Virus record (IMG/VR): IMGVR_UViG_3300034374_011922
Coordinates: 1-32,513 of that record
DNA from: a virus
Reading direction: 5' to 3' (one strand)
DNA length: 32,513 nucleotides
This document shows positions 7,043 to 15,318 of the stretch, one piece after another. Under the pieces are notes generated by a model. It ran no database searches. It had not been told where the DNA came from and worked only from the letters and a program-made list of their open reading frames with translations. Positions within the stretch are counted from its first letter, which is position 1, and each line of letters opens with the position of its first letter. The position numbers and the translations under genes are program-made.

Positions 7043-8719
7043 TTATACTTCTGTGGCTGAAGTTATAGTCATTTCAGAGAAAAAATTATTCTTCTCTATA
7101 CTTATCTTCTTGTGAAATAACTCCTCAGGTAGAGGATCGTGTGAAATAACAAAAACGGTTAATCCATGTTGCTTAGAGAACTCTTTTAGTATCTCAATAG
7201 TTTTATATATGCTATCTTTGTCTAATGAGCTAAAGATTTCATCTAGAAACAGTACATTTATCTGATGATTTTTCATTTTTATCAATTCTAGCATAGCAAG
7301 TAGAACTATAAGGTTCATTTTCTTTTGTTCACCTGTTGATAAGCTATCTGGTGAAATTTCTTCACCTAAATGTGAAATTAAGGGGTTAAAATTGTTATCA
7401 AACTCAAAACTAAACTTAAAATCTAGTTTTTTACTGATACTTAGTATCTTTGAATTTAAAACAGGCATTACTTTATTCATTAGGGCCTGTTTTACACCTG
7501 AATCGGACAAAAACTCTAACATATCGGTAAAAATCTGCTGTTTCTTATTGATTTTCTCTAATTTATCAGTAGACTGTTCTATTTTATCTTTGATATTTGT
7601 TATTATGTTATTTAAAGCGTTTGTTTGCTTGCTATTGTCCTTTGTTTTTAAGGATTCTATAGCTTCTTGAAGATTTATTATCTCTAAACCTATTTTTGAG
7701 ACATCTGATTGATTATTTTCGTAATCTTCTTTAATAGATTTTTTACCTGCCTCTAAATCGTCTATATTTTGTTGTAAAATAGGGGTTTTTTCGCTAAAAA
7801 TACTCTGTTTTTCAAGTATCGCATCCTTTATTTCAGCATGTTTATCGTCAGTTAAGTCACTTAAGCAATGTGGACACTTATTAAGCTCATAGATATCTAA
7901 TTTTTTAGCTATTTCAGCTAAGGCTGCTTTATTTTTATTGAAAATAGCATTAGCTTCCTTTATTTTATCGTTAAGTCCAGATACCTCTTCTTTTAATTTA
8001 GTAGAAATAGCTTTATATTTATCTAATTCTATATTCTTATCCTCTATTTCAGTATTTTTAGCTAAAATTTCATTGGTTTTTTCCTCAGTTATGCTATTTT
8101 CTAGTAAATTAAGCTGCTCTTTAGATTTTGTTAGAGTTTCACCGCTGCTTTCTATGTCTGATTCAAGGAGAAGTATACTAGATTTATTATCTTTAGAGTC
8201 TTCTTTAACTTGATTTGACATTTCGGTTAAAATATCAGTACCAAATATTCTATCTATTATTTTTCTCTTATCTGTAGGTGTTAATTTTATAAAAGACTTA
8301 AAATCCTCAAAAGAAAGACTTATAGTATTTGAAAAAACAGAGAATGGAAAGTTTATAAGCTCATCCTCAACAAACTGATCTACTTTTCTTTTATCAGGAA
8401 GATTATGAGCTTCGCCATTAATAGTTAGATTAGTAAAATTAGGGTCAATTCCTCTCTCAATCTTAATACGATCACCTGTAGATGAAATAAATTCATTACA
8501 AGTATACGCATTTTTATTAACCCTATTTGGAATATCTTTTGTTTTTCTAACAGCAGATTTTCCATATAGTGAAATTGTTAAAGCCTCCTTTATAGATGAC
8601 TTTCCACTACCATTTTTACCTTCAACGAGTATTAATTCAGGTTTATCTGAAAAAGTAAACTCTTGAAGTTTGTTTCCATAAGAACATATATTTCTCCAAC
8701 TTAATTTTAATAATCTCAT
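7043..8719 (-). CDS. 46: Recombination endonuclease subunit gp46 (SbcC/Rad50-like ATPase)
   Basis: With gp47 this forms the Mre11-Rad50-type complex that resects DNA ends for recombination-dependent replication. The 558-aa protein shows, in order: Walker A GKNGSGKS (34-41), a long coiled coil with a zinc hook CPHC at about 281-284, a returning coiled coil, the ABC signature LSTGEQ at about 458, and Walker B LFLDEIFSSLDKD at about 490. The length is close to T4 gp46 (560). In the same operon, gp47 lies upstream, separated by an SNase-like gene. An AT-rich gap of 35 nt precedes the gp42-like gene downstream. Confidence 0.95.
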   Translation of the reverse strand: MRLLKLSWRNICSYGNKLQEFTFSDKPELILVEGKNGSGKSSIKEALTISLYGKSAVRKTKDIPNRVNKNAYTCNEFISSTGDRIKIERGIDPNFTNLTINGEAHNLPDKRKVDQFVEDELINFPFSVFSNTISLSFEDFKSFIKLTPTDKRKIIDRIFGTDILTEMSNQVKEDSKDNKSSILLLESDIESSGETLTKSKEQLNLLENSITEEKTNEILAKNTEIEDKNIELDKYKAISTKLKEEVSGLNDKIKEANAIFNKNKAALAEIAKKLDIYELNKCPHCLSDLTDDKHAEIKDAILEKQSIFSEKTPILQQNIDDLEAGKKSIKEDYENNQSDVSKIGLEIINLQEAIESLKTKDNSKQTNALNNIITNIKDKIEQSTDKLEKINKKQQIFTDMLEFLSDSGVKQALMNKVMPVLNSKILSISKKLDFKFSFEFDNNFNPLISHLGEEISPDSLSTGEQKKMNLIVLLAMLELIKMKNHQINVLFLDEIFSSLDKDSIYKTIEILKEFSKQHGLTVFVISHDPLPEELFHKKISIEKNNFFSEMTITSATEV

Positions 8720-8722
8720 AAA

Positions 8723-9082
8723 CTATCTTTTACCACCGTGATATTCTACAGCGTGACCTTCATTTATCATCATTTGATTTGCACTTACTTCAGTATCTTT
8801 TAAAAAAATTTCACCTAAGCATCTTCCATATTTACCTACTCCATGTGATTTTAAGATAAACATAGACTCGTTTGATTTTATTAAATCTATGAGATATTTT
8901 TTAGCTGCTAATCCTCTCTTCTTTTCTTCTTTATCTCTTGTTCTAGATTCAGGAGCATTTATACCCATCATTCTAATTCTTACTTTTTTCCAAGTATCAA
9001 AACCAAGATCTACTAAAGCATCTACCGTGTCCCCATCTACTACTCTGTCCAATTTAGCGTTATATGTGTATAGATTACTCAT
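8723..9082 (-). CDS. Staphylococcal nuclease-like (SNase/thermonuclease) protein
   Basis: The 119-aa protein has the core SNase fold motifs: VDGDT (15-19) with calcium-binding aspartates, RIRMMGINAPES (35-46) containing the catalytic arginine and glutamate, and the second catalytic arginine in GKYGRCLGEI (R87). The final part (ANQMMINEGHAVEY) matches the family's last helix. There is no signal peptide, so a cytoplasmic or DNA-bound role is likely. Such enzymes hydrolyse phosphodiester bonds in DNA or RNA with Ca2+. It sits between gp47 (8-nt overlap) and gp46 (3-nt gap), so all three are coupled. A function in end processing or host DNA degradation is inferred from position. Confidence 0.88.
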   Translation of the reverse strand: MSNLYTYNAKLDRVVDGDTVDALVDLGFDTWKKVRIRMMGINAPESRTRDKEEKKRGLAAKKYLIDLIKSNESMFILKSHGVGKYGRCLGEIFLKDTEVSANQMMINEGHAVEYHGGKR

Positions 9083-10211
9083 AATCTTTTTCTTTATTTT
9101 TTACTTTATCATTTAGCCTATTAAAATATTGCTTCATAATATTATTGTATGATTCAGGGTATTCCCTCTCAGCTAGACAGTTTAAGAATATCTCATATAT
9201 ATCATACTCTTTTATTTCTTCAATGTTTTCCTGTACCTCCTTTGTTTCTCTTACTTCAGGGTTATATGTAAAAAATTCTACTTTTTTATAATCGTAGTTT
9301 TCTATCATTTCCATAAAACGAGTAACAGGAAAAGCCGATGCTTTGTCTATTCTCATCATTATATCTACGTAGTTATTACTAAATAGATTTTTAATTTCAC
9401 TAAGTTTCATCTCTATTAAATCAAGAGCATCTACTTTTATAAATTTAGGAGAAAAAGTATTTTCTTCAAATGTTTCTACTATTTTACTAGAGCCTGAGTC
9501 GTTAATTAGATCTATTACGTAGAACCCTTTTGGATTGCCTCTATCGCCTCTGTCCAGTTCAAAAGGTGTTCCAGTGTATAAAACATTACCGTCTTCCTGA
9601 TGGATATGAATGTGACCAGAAAAGACCCGTTTGAAGTTACTTAATAGTTTAGTATCAAGCCCTGAATGAAGTTTAACCCACTTATTAAGTTTGAAATTTT
9701 TAATATCAGCATGGCATACTACATAGTCAGCTTTTCCAATATAAGACTCAACTTCTTTTGTTATCTTTTTCTCATCTTCTATCCAAGGTAACATTAAGAA
9801 ATTATGAATACCGTCTAAACTCAATATTTCGGGTTTTTCAAATACATGAACATTATGAAATATTTTTTCTATACCCTTTAAAGAGTGTATACTATTATTG
9901 TCTTTATAGTAAACATCATGATTTCCTAAGATAATGTATATTCCTCTTTTAAACTTTTTAGAAAGAGCTGAAAATATTTCTAAAGAATCGTTCCATATTC
10001 TATTATTGGTATGTTCTCTATTATGAAACCAGTCACCTTCCTGAATAAGGATATCTGTTTCTGGATTAAATCCCTGCTCCTCTATTTTATTTAAAAAATG
10101 ATCTATTAAAAAAGCTTTTTGAGAAGAAGCCCATTCAATAGAGTTATTTCTAACACCTAAATGTAAATCACCTAATAAAAATATTTTATTTATACCTTCT
10201 AATGATACCAT
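9075..10211 (-). CDS. 47: Recombination nuclease subunit gp47 (SbcD/Mre11-like)
   Basis: This is the metallophosphoesterase nuclease partner of gp46. The 378-aa protein carries all metal-binding blocks in order: GDLHLG (14-19), EGDW (58-61), GNHD (96-99), CHAD (166-169) and SGHIH (198-202). The remaining C-terminal part is the capping and ATPase-contact region. It starts one base after the stop of the 175-aa gene and overlaps the SNase start by 8 nt. T4 gp47 is 339 aa, so this one is somewhat longer at the C-terminus. It acts in the cytoplasm on double-strand ends that UvsX then uses for strand invasion. Confidence 0.95.
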   Translation of the reverse strand: MVSLEGINKIFLLGDLHLGVRNNSIEWASSQKAFLIDHFLNKIEEQGFNPETDILIQEGDWFHNREHTNNRIWNDSLEIFSALSKKFKRGIYIILGNHDVYYKDNNSIHSLKGIEKIFHNVHVFEKPEILSLDGIHNFLMLPWIEDEKKITKEVESYIGKADYVVCHADIKNFKLNKWVKLHSGLDTKLLSNFKRVFSGHIHIHQEDGNVLYTGTPFELDRGDRGNPKGFYVIDLINDSGSSKIVETFEENTFSPKFIKVDALDLIEMKLSEIKNLFSNNYVDIMMRIDKASAFPVTRFMEMIENYDYKKVEFFTYNPEVRETKEVQENIEEIKEYDIYEIFLNCLAEREYPESYNNIMKQYFNRLNDKVKNKEKDYE

Positions 10212-10212
10212 G

Positions 10213-10740
10213 TTAAAACATTTTATTGTTTTTATTCATTTTCCAATCTAGGAATTTATATTTTTTATTAAGCTCAGAGAGGAGTATTTCCTTATATGAA
10301 TATTCTAAAAAGTCAAATATTTTTTTGTAATCCATAGCAGTAATATTAGATATAGCTTCTAATATGTAAATAGGATTTGAAAAGGTCTCATACTCTTTGT
10401 CGTTCTCCAGTAAAGCGTTTATTTTTTCAAAGATAAAGTTAATCTCATCTTTATTGAATTTATTTCTAGTACCGTCTTTTTCAGAGATCATCTCATCAAG
10501 TTCTTTATCCTGTTTAATGATCTTAAAGATATGCTCTAGAAATATCTTGTACTCTACATTATTTTCATAATCATAAAGATCGTTTAAATAACTTTTAGAG
10601 TAACCTGCGTCAACTTGAATGTTTCTACTATATTCATATTCGTCAGGGTCTTTTAGTCCATCTCCCTGATTGTATCGATTATTGAATATCTTGTCCTCTC
10701 TTTTTTCGTTAACTTCATGTTCATTTTGTGAATCTTTCAT
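10213..10740 (-). CDS. Hypothetical protein (175 aa) between helicase and gp47
   Basis: Family not recognised. The first 60 residues are polar and probably disordered (NEHEVNEKREDKIFNNRYNQ). The rest alternates charged and hydrophobic residues and looks all-helical (YKIFLEHIFKIIKQDKELDE, KIFDFLEYSYKEILLSELNK). There are no cysteine pairs, nucleotide-binding motifs or membrane segments. It is coupled to gp47 by a one-base gap and follows the gp41 helicase after 16 nt. The position could suit a replisome accessory protein such as a helicase loader, but I see no sequence evidence for that. Confidence 0.75.
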   Translation of the reverse strand: MKDSQNEHEVNEKREDKIFNNRYNQGDGLKDPDEYEYSRNIQVDAGYSKSYLNDLYDYENNVEYKIFLEHIFKIIKQDKELDEMISEKDGTRNKFNKDEINFIFEKINALLENDKEYETFSNPIYILEAISNITAMDYKKIFDFLEYSYKEILLSELNKKYKFLDWKMNKNNKMF

Positions 10741-10756
10741 TTACAATTAGGTTTTT

Positions 10757-12259
10757 TTAGATATCATTCAATAAGCTAGTGTAATCATCGTTTTGAATAT
10801 TCATAGTTTGATTATTACCATCTAATCCAAAACTGTCATTGGAATTTATAGATTTATACGAATCTCTAAGTTCGGTTTCCATTTTTCCTACATCTTCGTC
10901 ATCGCTATAATATTCACTATTTTCTCCAATAGATTCATCTAGTCTCATATAATCTTTTTTCATGTCAAAGAACTTATAACTTTCTTCATAACCGTTATCT
11001 CTATTGGCTATCAATTTAATCTTCATTCTTTGTTCAAGAGGACCTCTCATTAATCCATATAAAGCATCAACTGTATGAATTAATCCAAAAGATTCAGCAA
11101 CAGAATCCATTCCTAAATCAAAGTCATCGATAGCGTCTCTTTTAATTTGAGTAGCAGTTATTATGCACCATTCATTTCTCATTGCTACACCTCTAAGTTC
11201 TTCAGAGATAACTTTAATTTTTTCATAAAGACCGCCTTGTTCAGTAATAGGTCTCATTAAGTTAATATAGTCAACAACTATAACATGAAACTTTTTATTC
11301 ATTTCTTTTTCTTGACGAATAAAATAATTTTCTACGTCTATGGCAGTTGCACTTCCGGTTGCAAATTCTTTAATAAGAAGTTCGCCTCTCTTTTTTCCAG
11401 ACTTTTCTAATTCGTCTAGTTTTTGGGTTATTTTTCCAAGCTTTTCTTCTGAAGTAAATGTATCATAAAGACTTGTTTCTATACCTAGAACATTTGAACC
11501 TAATCTTTTCATGTATTTAGATTCAGATAATTCTACAGTAACTACACCTGTATTGTTTCCAGCAAGAAAAGCTCGGGTTGCTACATTACCTAAAACAATT
11601 GATTTACCAACTTTAGGTCTACCTTGAAATACAATTAATGTTTTTGGATTCCAACCTCCTCCTTGTGTTTTATCAAAAAATGTAAAACCAGTAGGCTGAC
11701 CTTCTTTAGATACTTGAATGTGGTGTTGTGGATTCATTATATTAAGTCCGCTTCTACCATTTTCAAAATTAATAGAGAGTTTATCGTTCATTTTGTTTCT
11801 AACACTCTCTATTACCTGTTCTATATTCTCAGGGTTTATATTAGTAGTCTTGATAGTAGTTAACATATCTATTAAGAGTATATTAAAACCTCTAAGTAAA
11901 ACAAATGCTTTAACGTACTTATATAGGAAACTATAATTATGCTCAGATAGGTTGTAATTGTATATCTCGTCTAAAACTATTTCGTCTATTTCTTGATTTT
12001 TTAATCCTAAGAATATTTTTAGCTCTTTTTTGCTAGGTATTTTACCGTGATCTGTGTAGTATAAAGTAGCGTATTTCCAAGTAACTTGTAAGTCTTCGTT
12101 AGTAAAAAACTTAGATTTTATTTTTGATATTAAATCTTTTTTATCTAAATACTCTTCAGAGTTAGATGGTTTTAATAAATCCTCGTCGGCATTTGGATTT
12201 AGAACAAAGTTCCATACCATTTTTTCTAAGAGTTCTATATTTTCAATGAAGTCTATCAT
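10757..12259 (-). CDS. 41: Replicative DNA helicase, T4 gp41-like (DnaB family)
   Basis: Hexameric 5'-3' helicase that unwinds DNA ahead of the polymerase and works with primase. The 500-aa protein has a helical N-terminal domain followed by the RecA-like motor: GGGWNPKTLIVFQGRPKVGKS contains Walker A (GRPKVGKS, 213-220); Walker B is IVVDYINLMRP near 330; and the ATQIKRDAID sensor segment follows. The C-terminal 60 residues are acidic and asparagine-rich. The length is near T4 gp41 (475). Its ATG overlaps the preceding small gene by 4 nt (ATGA). The gene order uvsX - small gene - 41 matches T4. Confidence 0.94.
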   Translation of the reverse strand: MIDFIENIELLEKMVWNFVLNPNADEDLLKPSNSEEYLDKKDLISKIKSKFFTNEDLQVTWKYATLYYTDHGKIPSKKELKIFLGLKNQEIDEIVLDEIYNYNLSEHNYSFLYKYVKAFVLLRGFNILLIDMLTTIKTTNINPENIEQVIESVRNKMNDKLSINFENGRSGLNIMNPQHHIQVSKEGQPTGFTFFDKTQGGGWNPKTLIVFQGRPKVGKSIVLGNVATRAFLAGNNTGVVTVELSESKYMKRLGSNVLGIETSLYDTFTSEEKLGKITQKLDELEKSGKKRGELLIKEFATGSATAIDVENYFIRQEKEMNKKFHVIVVDYINLMRPITEQGGLYEKIKVISEELRGVAMRNEWCIITATQIKRDAIDDFDLGMDSVAESFGLIHTVDALYGLMRGPLEQRMKIKLIANRDNGYEESYKFFDMKKDYMRLDESIGENSEYYSDDEDVGKMETELRDSYKSINSNDSFGLDGNNQTMNIQNDDYTSLLNDI

Positions 12260-12603
12260 GCTTTATAATTTTCATTTATTTGATAAAATTTAGATATTCC
12301 TTTCTCTGTTATGTGAAAAGTTTTTGATCTAACATCTATGCATTTATCTGTTATTAGTTCTTTAATTAGTGTCACTATATTTTCTTTGTAATCTTCATCA
12401 TTGAAAGAATCTCCAAAGATATATTTTAAAGTCTTACTAGAGAACTTTACGTTCTTATAAGTTATATCTTTGTCTTTACCTTCGATGTTATTAGAAATAA
12501 TATAGTTTATTATTTCATATAGAACTGAATATTTACAAATAGTTCCACTTAAATGAACATTTAGATAATATTTTAATTGAAGGTCCTGTTTTAATTTAAT
12601 CAT
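12256..12603 (-). CDS. Small protein (115 aa) at the T4 gene 40 position, possible winged-helix
   Basis: I cannot assign a family from sequence. It lies between uvsX and 41, where T4 has gene 40 (114 aa), and its length is the same, so a positional counterpart is plausible. The N-terminus (MIKLKQDLQLKYYLNVHLSG) is basic with a beta-like pattern. The C-terminus reads RSKTFHITEKGISKFYQ, a pattern seen in wing segments of winged-helix proteins. I chose the ATG at 12603, which overlaps the uvsX stop by 8 nt as at several other junctions here; an in-frame ATG at 12621 would add six residues. Confidence 0.75.
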   Translation of the reverse strand: MIKLKQDLQLKYYLNVHLSGTICKYSVLYEIINYIISNNIEGKDKDITYKNVKFSSKTLKYIFGDSFNDEDYKENIVTLIKELITDKCIDVRSKTFHITEKGISKFYQINENYKA

Positions 12604-13804
12604 TAGACGCAGAATTTTCAAAAGAGTCCTCTAATTCTTCTAATTCATCTTTAAGAACCTCAGATATAGAACTATATTTAAATTTAGGCTTAATTACATT
12701 CTCGTCAAGCTCATCTATAACTTTATCAGTAAAGACTTTATCAGAGAATATTTCTCTCCAAGGAATAGCTTCTCCTGTCCATTTGTTAATATAGTTTCTA
12801 GCGGTTTTCTTAGGTTGGAAATACACTGTTTTACCTTCTCTTTCAAATTCTCTACATTCTGCCTTGTCTGAATCAGATAATTTAGAATAATCTTTTTCTG
12901 AAATGACGCTTCCTCTACCTACTCCACATGCATCCCAGCTAATGTAATCTTGTAAGCCAACATACGGATTCATTCCTTTATGGAAACTAATATGAAATTC
13001 TATTCTTTCAGGTTTAGCTAAACGGTTTTTATCAGTATTAGATCTAACTATTACTCCGGTTTTCTTTTTTTCGTCTTGGTCATCGTCTTTTAAATGACCT
13101 TTAGCTAGCATCATTACAACAGAAGCAGCATATAAAGGACCTCCTCCGCCACTCATTGTTTTACCAGCGTATTGGTCTTGACCTGCGTAGTTATGAGCAG
13201 TAAATATCAATGGAATTTTAAGATTAGAAAGATCTAAGGTAAATGATTTGAATAAAGATCTAAGCTCTTTTGCTCTAAGACCCATGTCTTGTGCGTTATT
13301 TCCTTTATCTAAATCGTTTACTTCTTTATCAGTTAATAAGTGAGTTAGTGAATCTACGATTACCATGATTTTTAAACCAGGATTGGCTTCAGCTGTTTTG
13401 ATAATATCATTAATAAAGAATTTTACCTCTGATATTTTAGCCATTCTTTTGTAATTAAGAAGATCCATGTTAATACCGAAGTTTTCAAAATCTTTTGAAT
13501 CTAGAGCTCCCTCTGAATCTATATAGAATGCAACATATCCTTGCTTTTGTGCATTATATACTGCGTTCATGGCTAAGAAAGTTTTACCGGTACCTGAGTC
13601 ACCTGATACTCCTAAACTTCTAGCGTTTGGATAACCTCCTCTTAAAGATCCAGACATTTGAGCGTTTAACAGATAATTACCTGTGTGTATAAACTCATCT
13701 ATATCGGAAAAGCCTCTTAATTTTACTCTTCCTTTTGTTTCTTTTTCTAATTTGTCGTTGAATTTGCTAAATGCTGCAAGCGTATCTGCTGTACTTTTAC
13801 TCAT
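12596..13804 (-). CDS. uvsX: UvsX, RecA-like recombinase
   Basis: Strand-exchange protein that forms filaments on single-stranded DNA and drives recombination-dependent replication. The 402-aa protein shows Walker A SGDSGTGKT (67-75), the aromatic/acidic YIDSEGALD segment (94-102), Walker B IMVIVDSLTH (146-154) and the DNA-binding loop around MSGGGGPLYAASVV. The length is close to T4 UvsX (391). The C-terminus is acidic (DELEELEDSFENSASND), typical of regulatory RecA tails. The start codon lies inside an inverted repeat that could form a leader hairpin. It heads the long recombination operon uvsX-41-47-46. Confidence 0.95.
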   Translation of the reverse strand: MSKSTADTLAAFSKFNDKLEKETKGRVKLRGFSDIDEFIHTGNYLLNAQMSGSLRGGYPNARSLGVSGDSGTGKTFLAMNAVYNAQKQGYVAFYIDSEGALDSKDFENFGINMDLLNYKRMAKISEVKFFINDIIKTAEANPGLKIMVIVDSLTHLLTDKEVNDLDKGNNAQDMGLRAKELRSLFKSFTLDLSNLKIPLIFTAHNYAGQDQYAGKTMSGGGGPLYAASVVMMLAKGHLKDDDQDEKKKTGVIVRSNTDKNRLAKPERIEFHISFHKGMNPYVGLQDYISWDACGVGRGSVISEKDYSKLSDSDKAECREFEREGKTVYFQPKKTARNYINKWTGEAIPWREIFSDKVFTDKVIDELDENVIKPKFKYSSISEVLKDELEELEDSFENSASND

Positions 13805-13834
13805 AGTATATTATTTTTTATTTTTGTACTATGA
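13801..13834 (-). promoter_or_regulatory. Inverted repeat enclosing the uvsX start codon
   Basis: The minus strand reads TCATAGTA, 18 nt of A/T-rich loop, then TACTATGA, a perfect 8-bp stem whose right arm contains the uvsX ATG. In mRNA this would bury the start codon; in DNA it could equally be a protein-binding dyad. A similar arrangement is found at the histone-like gene (28532-28571). Confidence 0.5.
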
Positions 13835-13893
13835 AATGCAGAACGGTTTTCGTTTTTTTGTAGTAAAAAACGTTATAAATAGCGGTAAAAAAA

Positions 13894-14460
13894 TTATGAT
13901 AGGTAAGAAAGAAGAAGCATGCAGCTAGATAACACTAATGAATCTTGACACTCACCTTTAATAACTCTAGAAAATTTCATTTTTTCAAGTGAGTATTTTT
14001 TTCCATCTATAACTTCTTCTGGAATATCTAATTTAAATCCATCTGGGGATTTTATATAATCATTTAGACATAATGCGTAACATGAATATGTCTTTTTAAA
14101 AGGAATGTTGTGATTAATTTTTCCAAGATAATAGCATGAATCTATATTTGGATCTTTTATGTCTAAATCTTTTTCTACACATCTTAAAAAAGTATCGTAG
14201 GCATCATCATCTACGTTAGAGTTAACATCTTCGATTAAGCAAGATTTACAAGATTCACCATTTGAATAATCCTGTTGTTTAAGCAGATATATGTTGTTTA
14301 TCTTCATACTATCTGTTAAATCAAAAAGAAGTATAGAAACTGCTTGTTTAGAATCTACGCTTCTTTGAAATCCATTTTCTCCGTCTGATATCCAATTTAT
14401 TTCTAAATTGTCATCATTTGAATATAATAATTGCTTAACTTGTTCTTTTTTATTATTCAT
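13894..14460 (-). CDS. Hypothetical protein (188 aa) upstream of uvsX
   Basis: Family not recognised. The sequence has a beta-rich start (EINWISDGENGFQRSVDSKQ), a strand AVSILLFDL, a cysteine pair in ESCKSCLIED, an acidic middle, and the C-terminal half PDGFKLDIPEEVIDGKKYSL ending in a hydrophobic helix (SLVLSSCMLLLSYLS). The alternation of strands and helices hints at a compact alpha/beta fold, perhaps a phage-specific Nudix-like or structural domain, but no diagnostic motif is present. It overlaps the preceding 254-aa gene by 8 nt. An 89-nt gap to uvsX follows. Confidence 0.7.
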   Translation of the reverse strand: MNNKKEQVKQLLYSNDDNLEINWISDGENGFQRSVDSKQAVSILLFDLTDSMKINNIYLLKQQDYSNGESCKSCLIEDVNSNVDDDAYDTFLRCVEKDLDIKDPNIDSCYYLGKINHNIPFKKTYSCYALCLNDYIKSPDGFKLDIPEEVIDGKKYSLEKMKFSRVIKGECQDSLVLSSCMLLLSYLS

Positions 14461-15217
14461 TATCTTCCTTTATTTCCGTAACCACTACTTCTGAAGAAGC
14501 CGGTTTAACCGTTGCTTTTCTTCTCTGTGTAGGGACTAGAGTTTTTTCAAGAGATTCTCTAACTATATTGTTATTTATCTTTGAATAAACGTATTTAGAA
14601 AGATCTAATAAAAACTTTTCTTTATCGTCAGCGTTTTCATACATCATCTTTAAAAGCTTTTTATTAGGTAGCTTTATATTAACATTAACGTTTAGGTTAG
14701 TCTCTTCTGCGTTAAACATACTAAACATATTAGACGTATCTTCCTCTTTAGGACCTTCTAGCGTTGAAGTTGGTGTAGCCGATTTAACATTTGTTTCTAC
14801 CGGGTTAACCTTTCTCTCAGATGGAGGAGTTTGAAACTGTTTTAATTCATCTGGCATTTGGATAGGTCCGCTTCCGGTTGGACCGGTTTGAGCCTGGGTA
14901 GAAGGCGGAACCTGAGGTCCATTTATAGATAACACTTCAGCTTTAGTTAAAGGGTTCATTCCATCTGTTATCATCATTAAATTTCTATTTAATAGATCTG
15001 TTGAAATAGTTGAACCATCATTAAATATGGCCATAAAGCCTCTACCTTTTGGTTCTATATCCCTACATTTAACAACTTTTCCTAATAATTCTTGTTTTGG
15101 AGTTTTTATCCATTGAAATTTTTGACCTGTAAAGTGTTCCTTTAAGCTTATTAATCTTTCAGTATCCATTTTGTTTTTGTTTTTTTTATTGAAATATTTT
15201 TTGATAAAACCTAACAT
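14453..15217 (-). CDS. Hypothetical protein (254 aa) with proline/threonine-rich linker
   Basis: Family not recognised. Three parts are visible. The basic N-terminus (MLGFIKKYFNKKNKNK) leads into a small beta-rich module ending FMAIFNDGSTISTDLLNRN (about 60-85), which looks SH3-like. A disordered linker rich in Pro, Thr, Gly and Gln follows (about 105-165). A helical C-terminal domain (KKLLKMMYENADDKEKFLLD) has a charged tail. Such modular layout suits an adaptor or clamp-associated protein. It is translated from an ATG that overlaps the end of the 35-aa cysteine-rich gene, directly downstream of the polymerase fragment. Confidence 0.75.
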   Translation of the reverse strand: MLGFIKKYFNKKNKNKMDTERLISLKEHFTGQKFQWIKTPKQELLGKVVKCRDIEPKGRGFMAIFNDGSTISTDLLNRNLMMITDGMNPLTKAEVLSINGPQVPPSTQAQTGPTGSGPIQMPDELKQFQTPPSERKVNPVETNVKSATPTSTLEGPKEEDTSNMFSMFNAEETNLNVNVNIKLPNKKLLKMMYENADDKEKFLLDLSKYVYSKINNNIVRESLEKTLVPTQRRKATVKPASSEVVVTEIKEDNE

Positions 15218-15318
15218 GTTTCTATAAATTCATAATTTATTATAATATCCTCACGTGTACAACTTGAGACGTATGTATTAGTGTAATCAGTACATGTATA
15301 GTTGCAAAAATATTCCAT
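15211..15318 (-). CDS. Cysteine-rich microprotein (35 aa) after the polymerase fragment
   Basis: A short frame starts with an ATG that shares bases with the polymerase TAA (TAATG) and ends in a TAG within the first codons of the 254-aa gene. It fills an otherwise 100-nt gap exactly. The peptide begins MEYFCNYTCTDYTNTYVSSC and has four cysteines in 35 residues, with Tyr and Thr enriched. It does not resemble the missing polymerase palm domain. The coupled overlaps on both sides support translation; the function is unknown. A non-coding spacer is the alternative. Confidence 0.5.
   Translation of the reverse strand: MEYFCNYTCTDYTNTYVSSCTREDIIINYEFIETC

Noticed and set aside
13874-13881. TATAAATA on the plus strand upstream of a tiny 10-codon frame.
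   Set aside because: The core lacks the G of the local consensus, and the frame downstream is only 10 codons and runs antisense into the 188-aa gene. It is probably a chance A/T match, though an antisense transcript is possible.
14572-14579. GATAAATA on the minus strand at 14579-14572.
   Set aside because: It lies inside the coding region of the 254-aa gene, more than 100 nt before the next start, in an ordinary Lys-Ile-Asn codon context.
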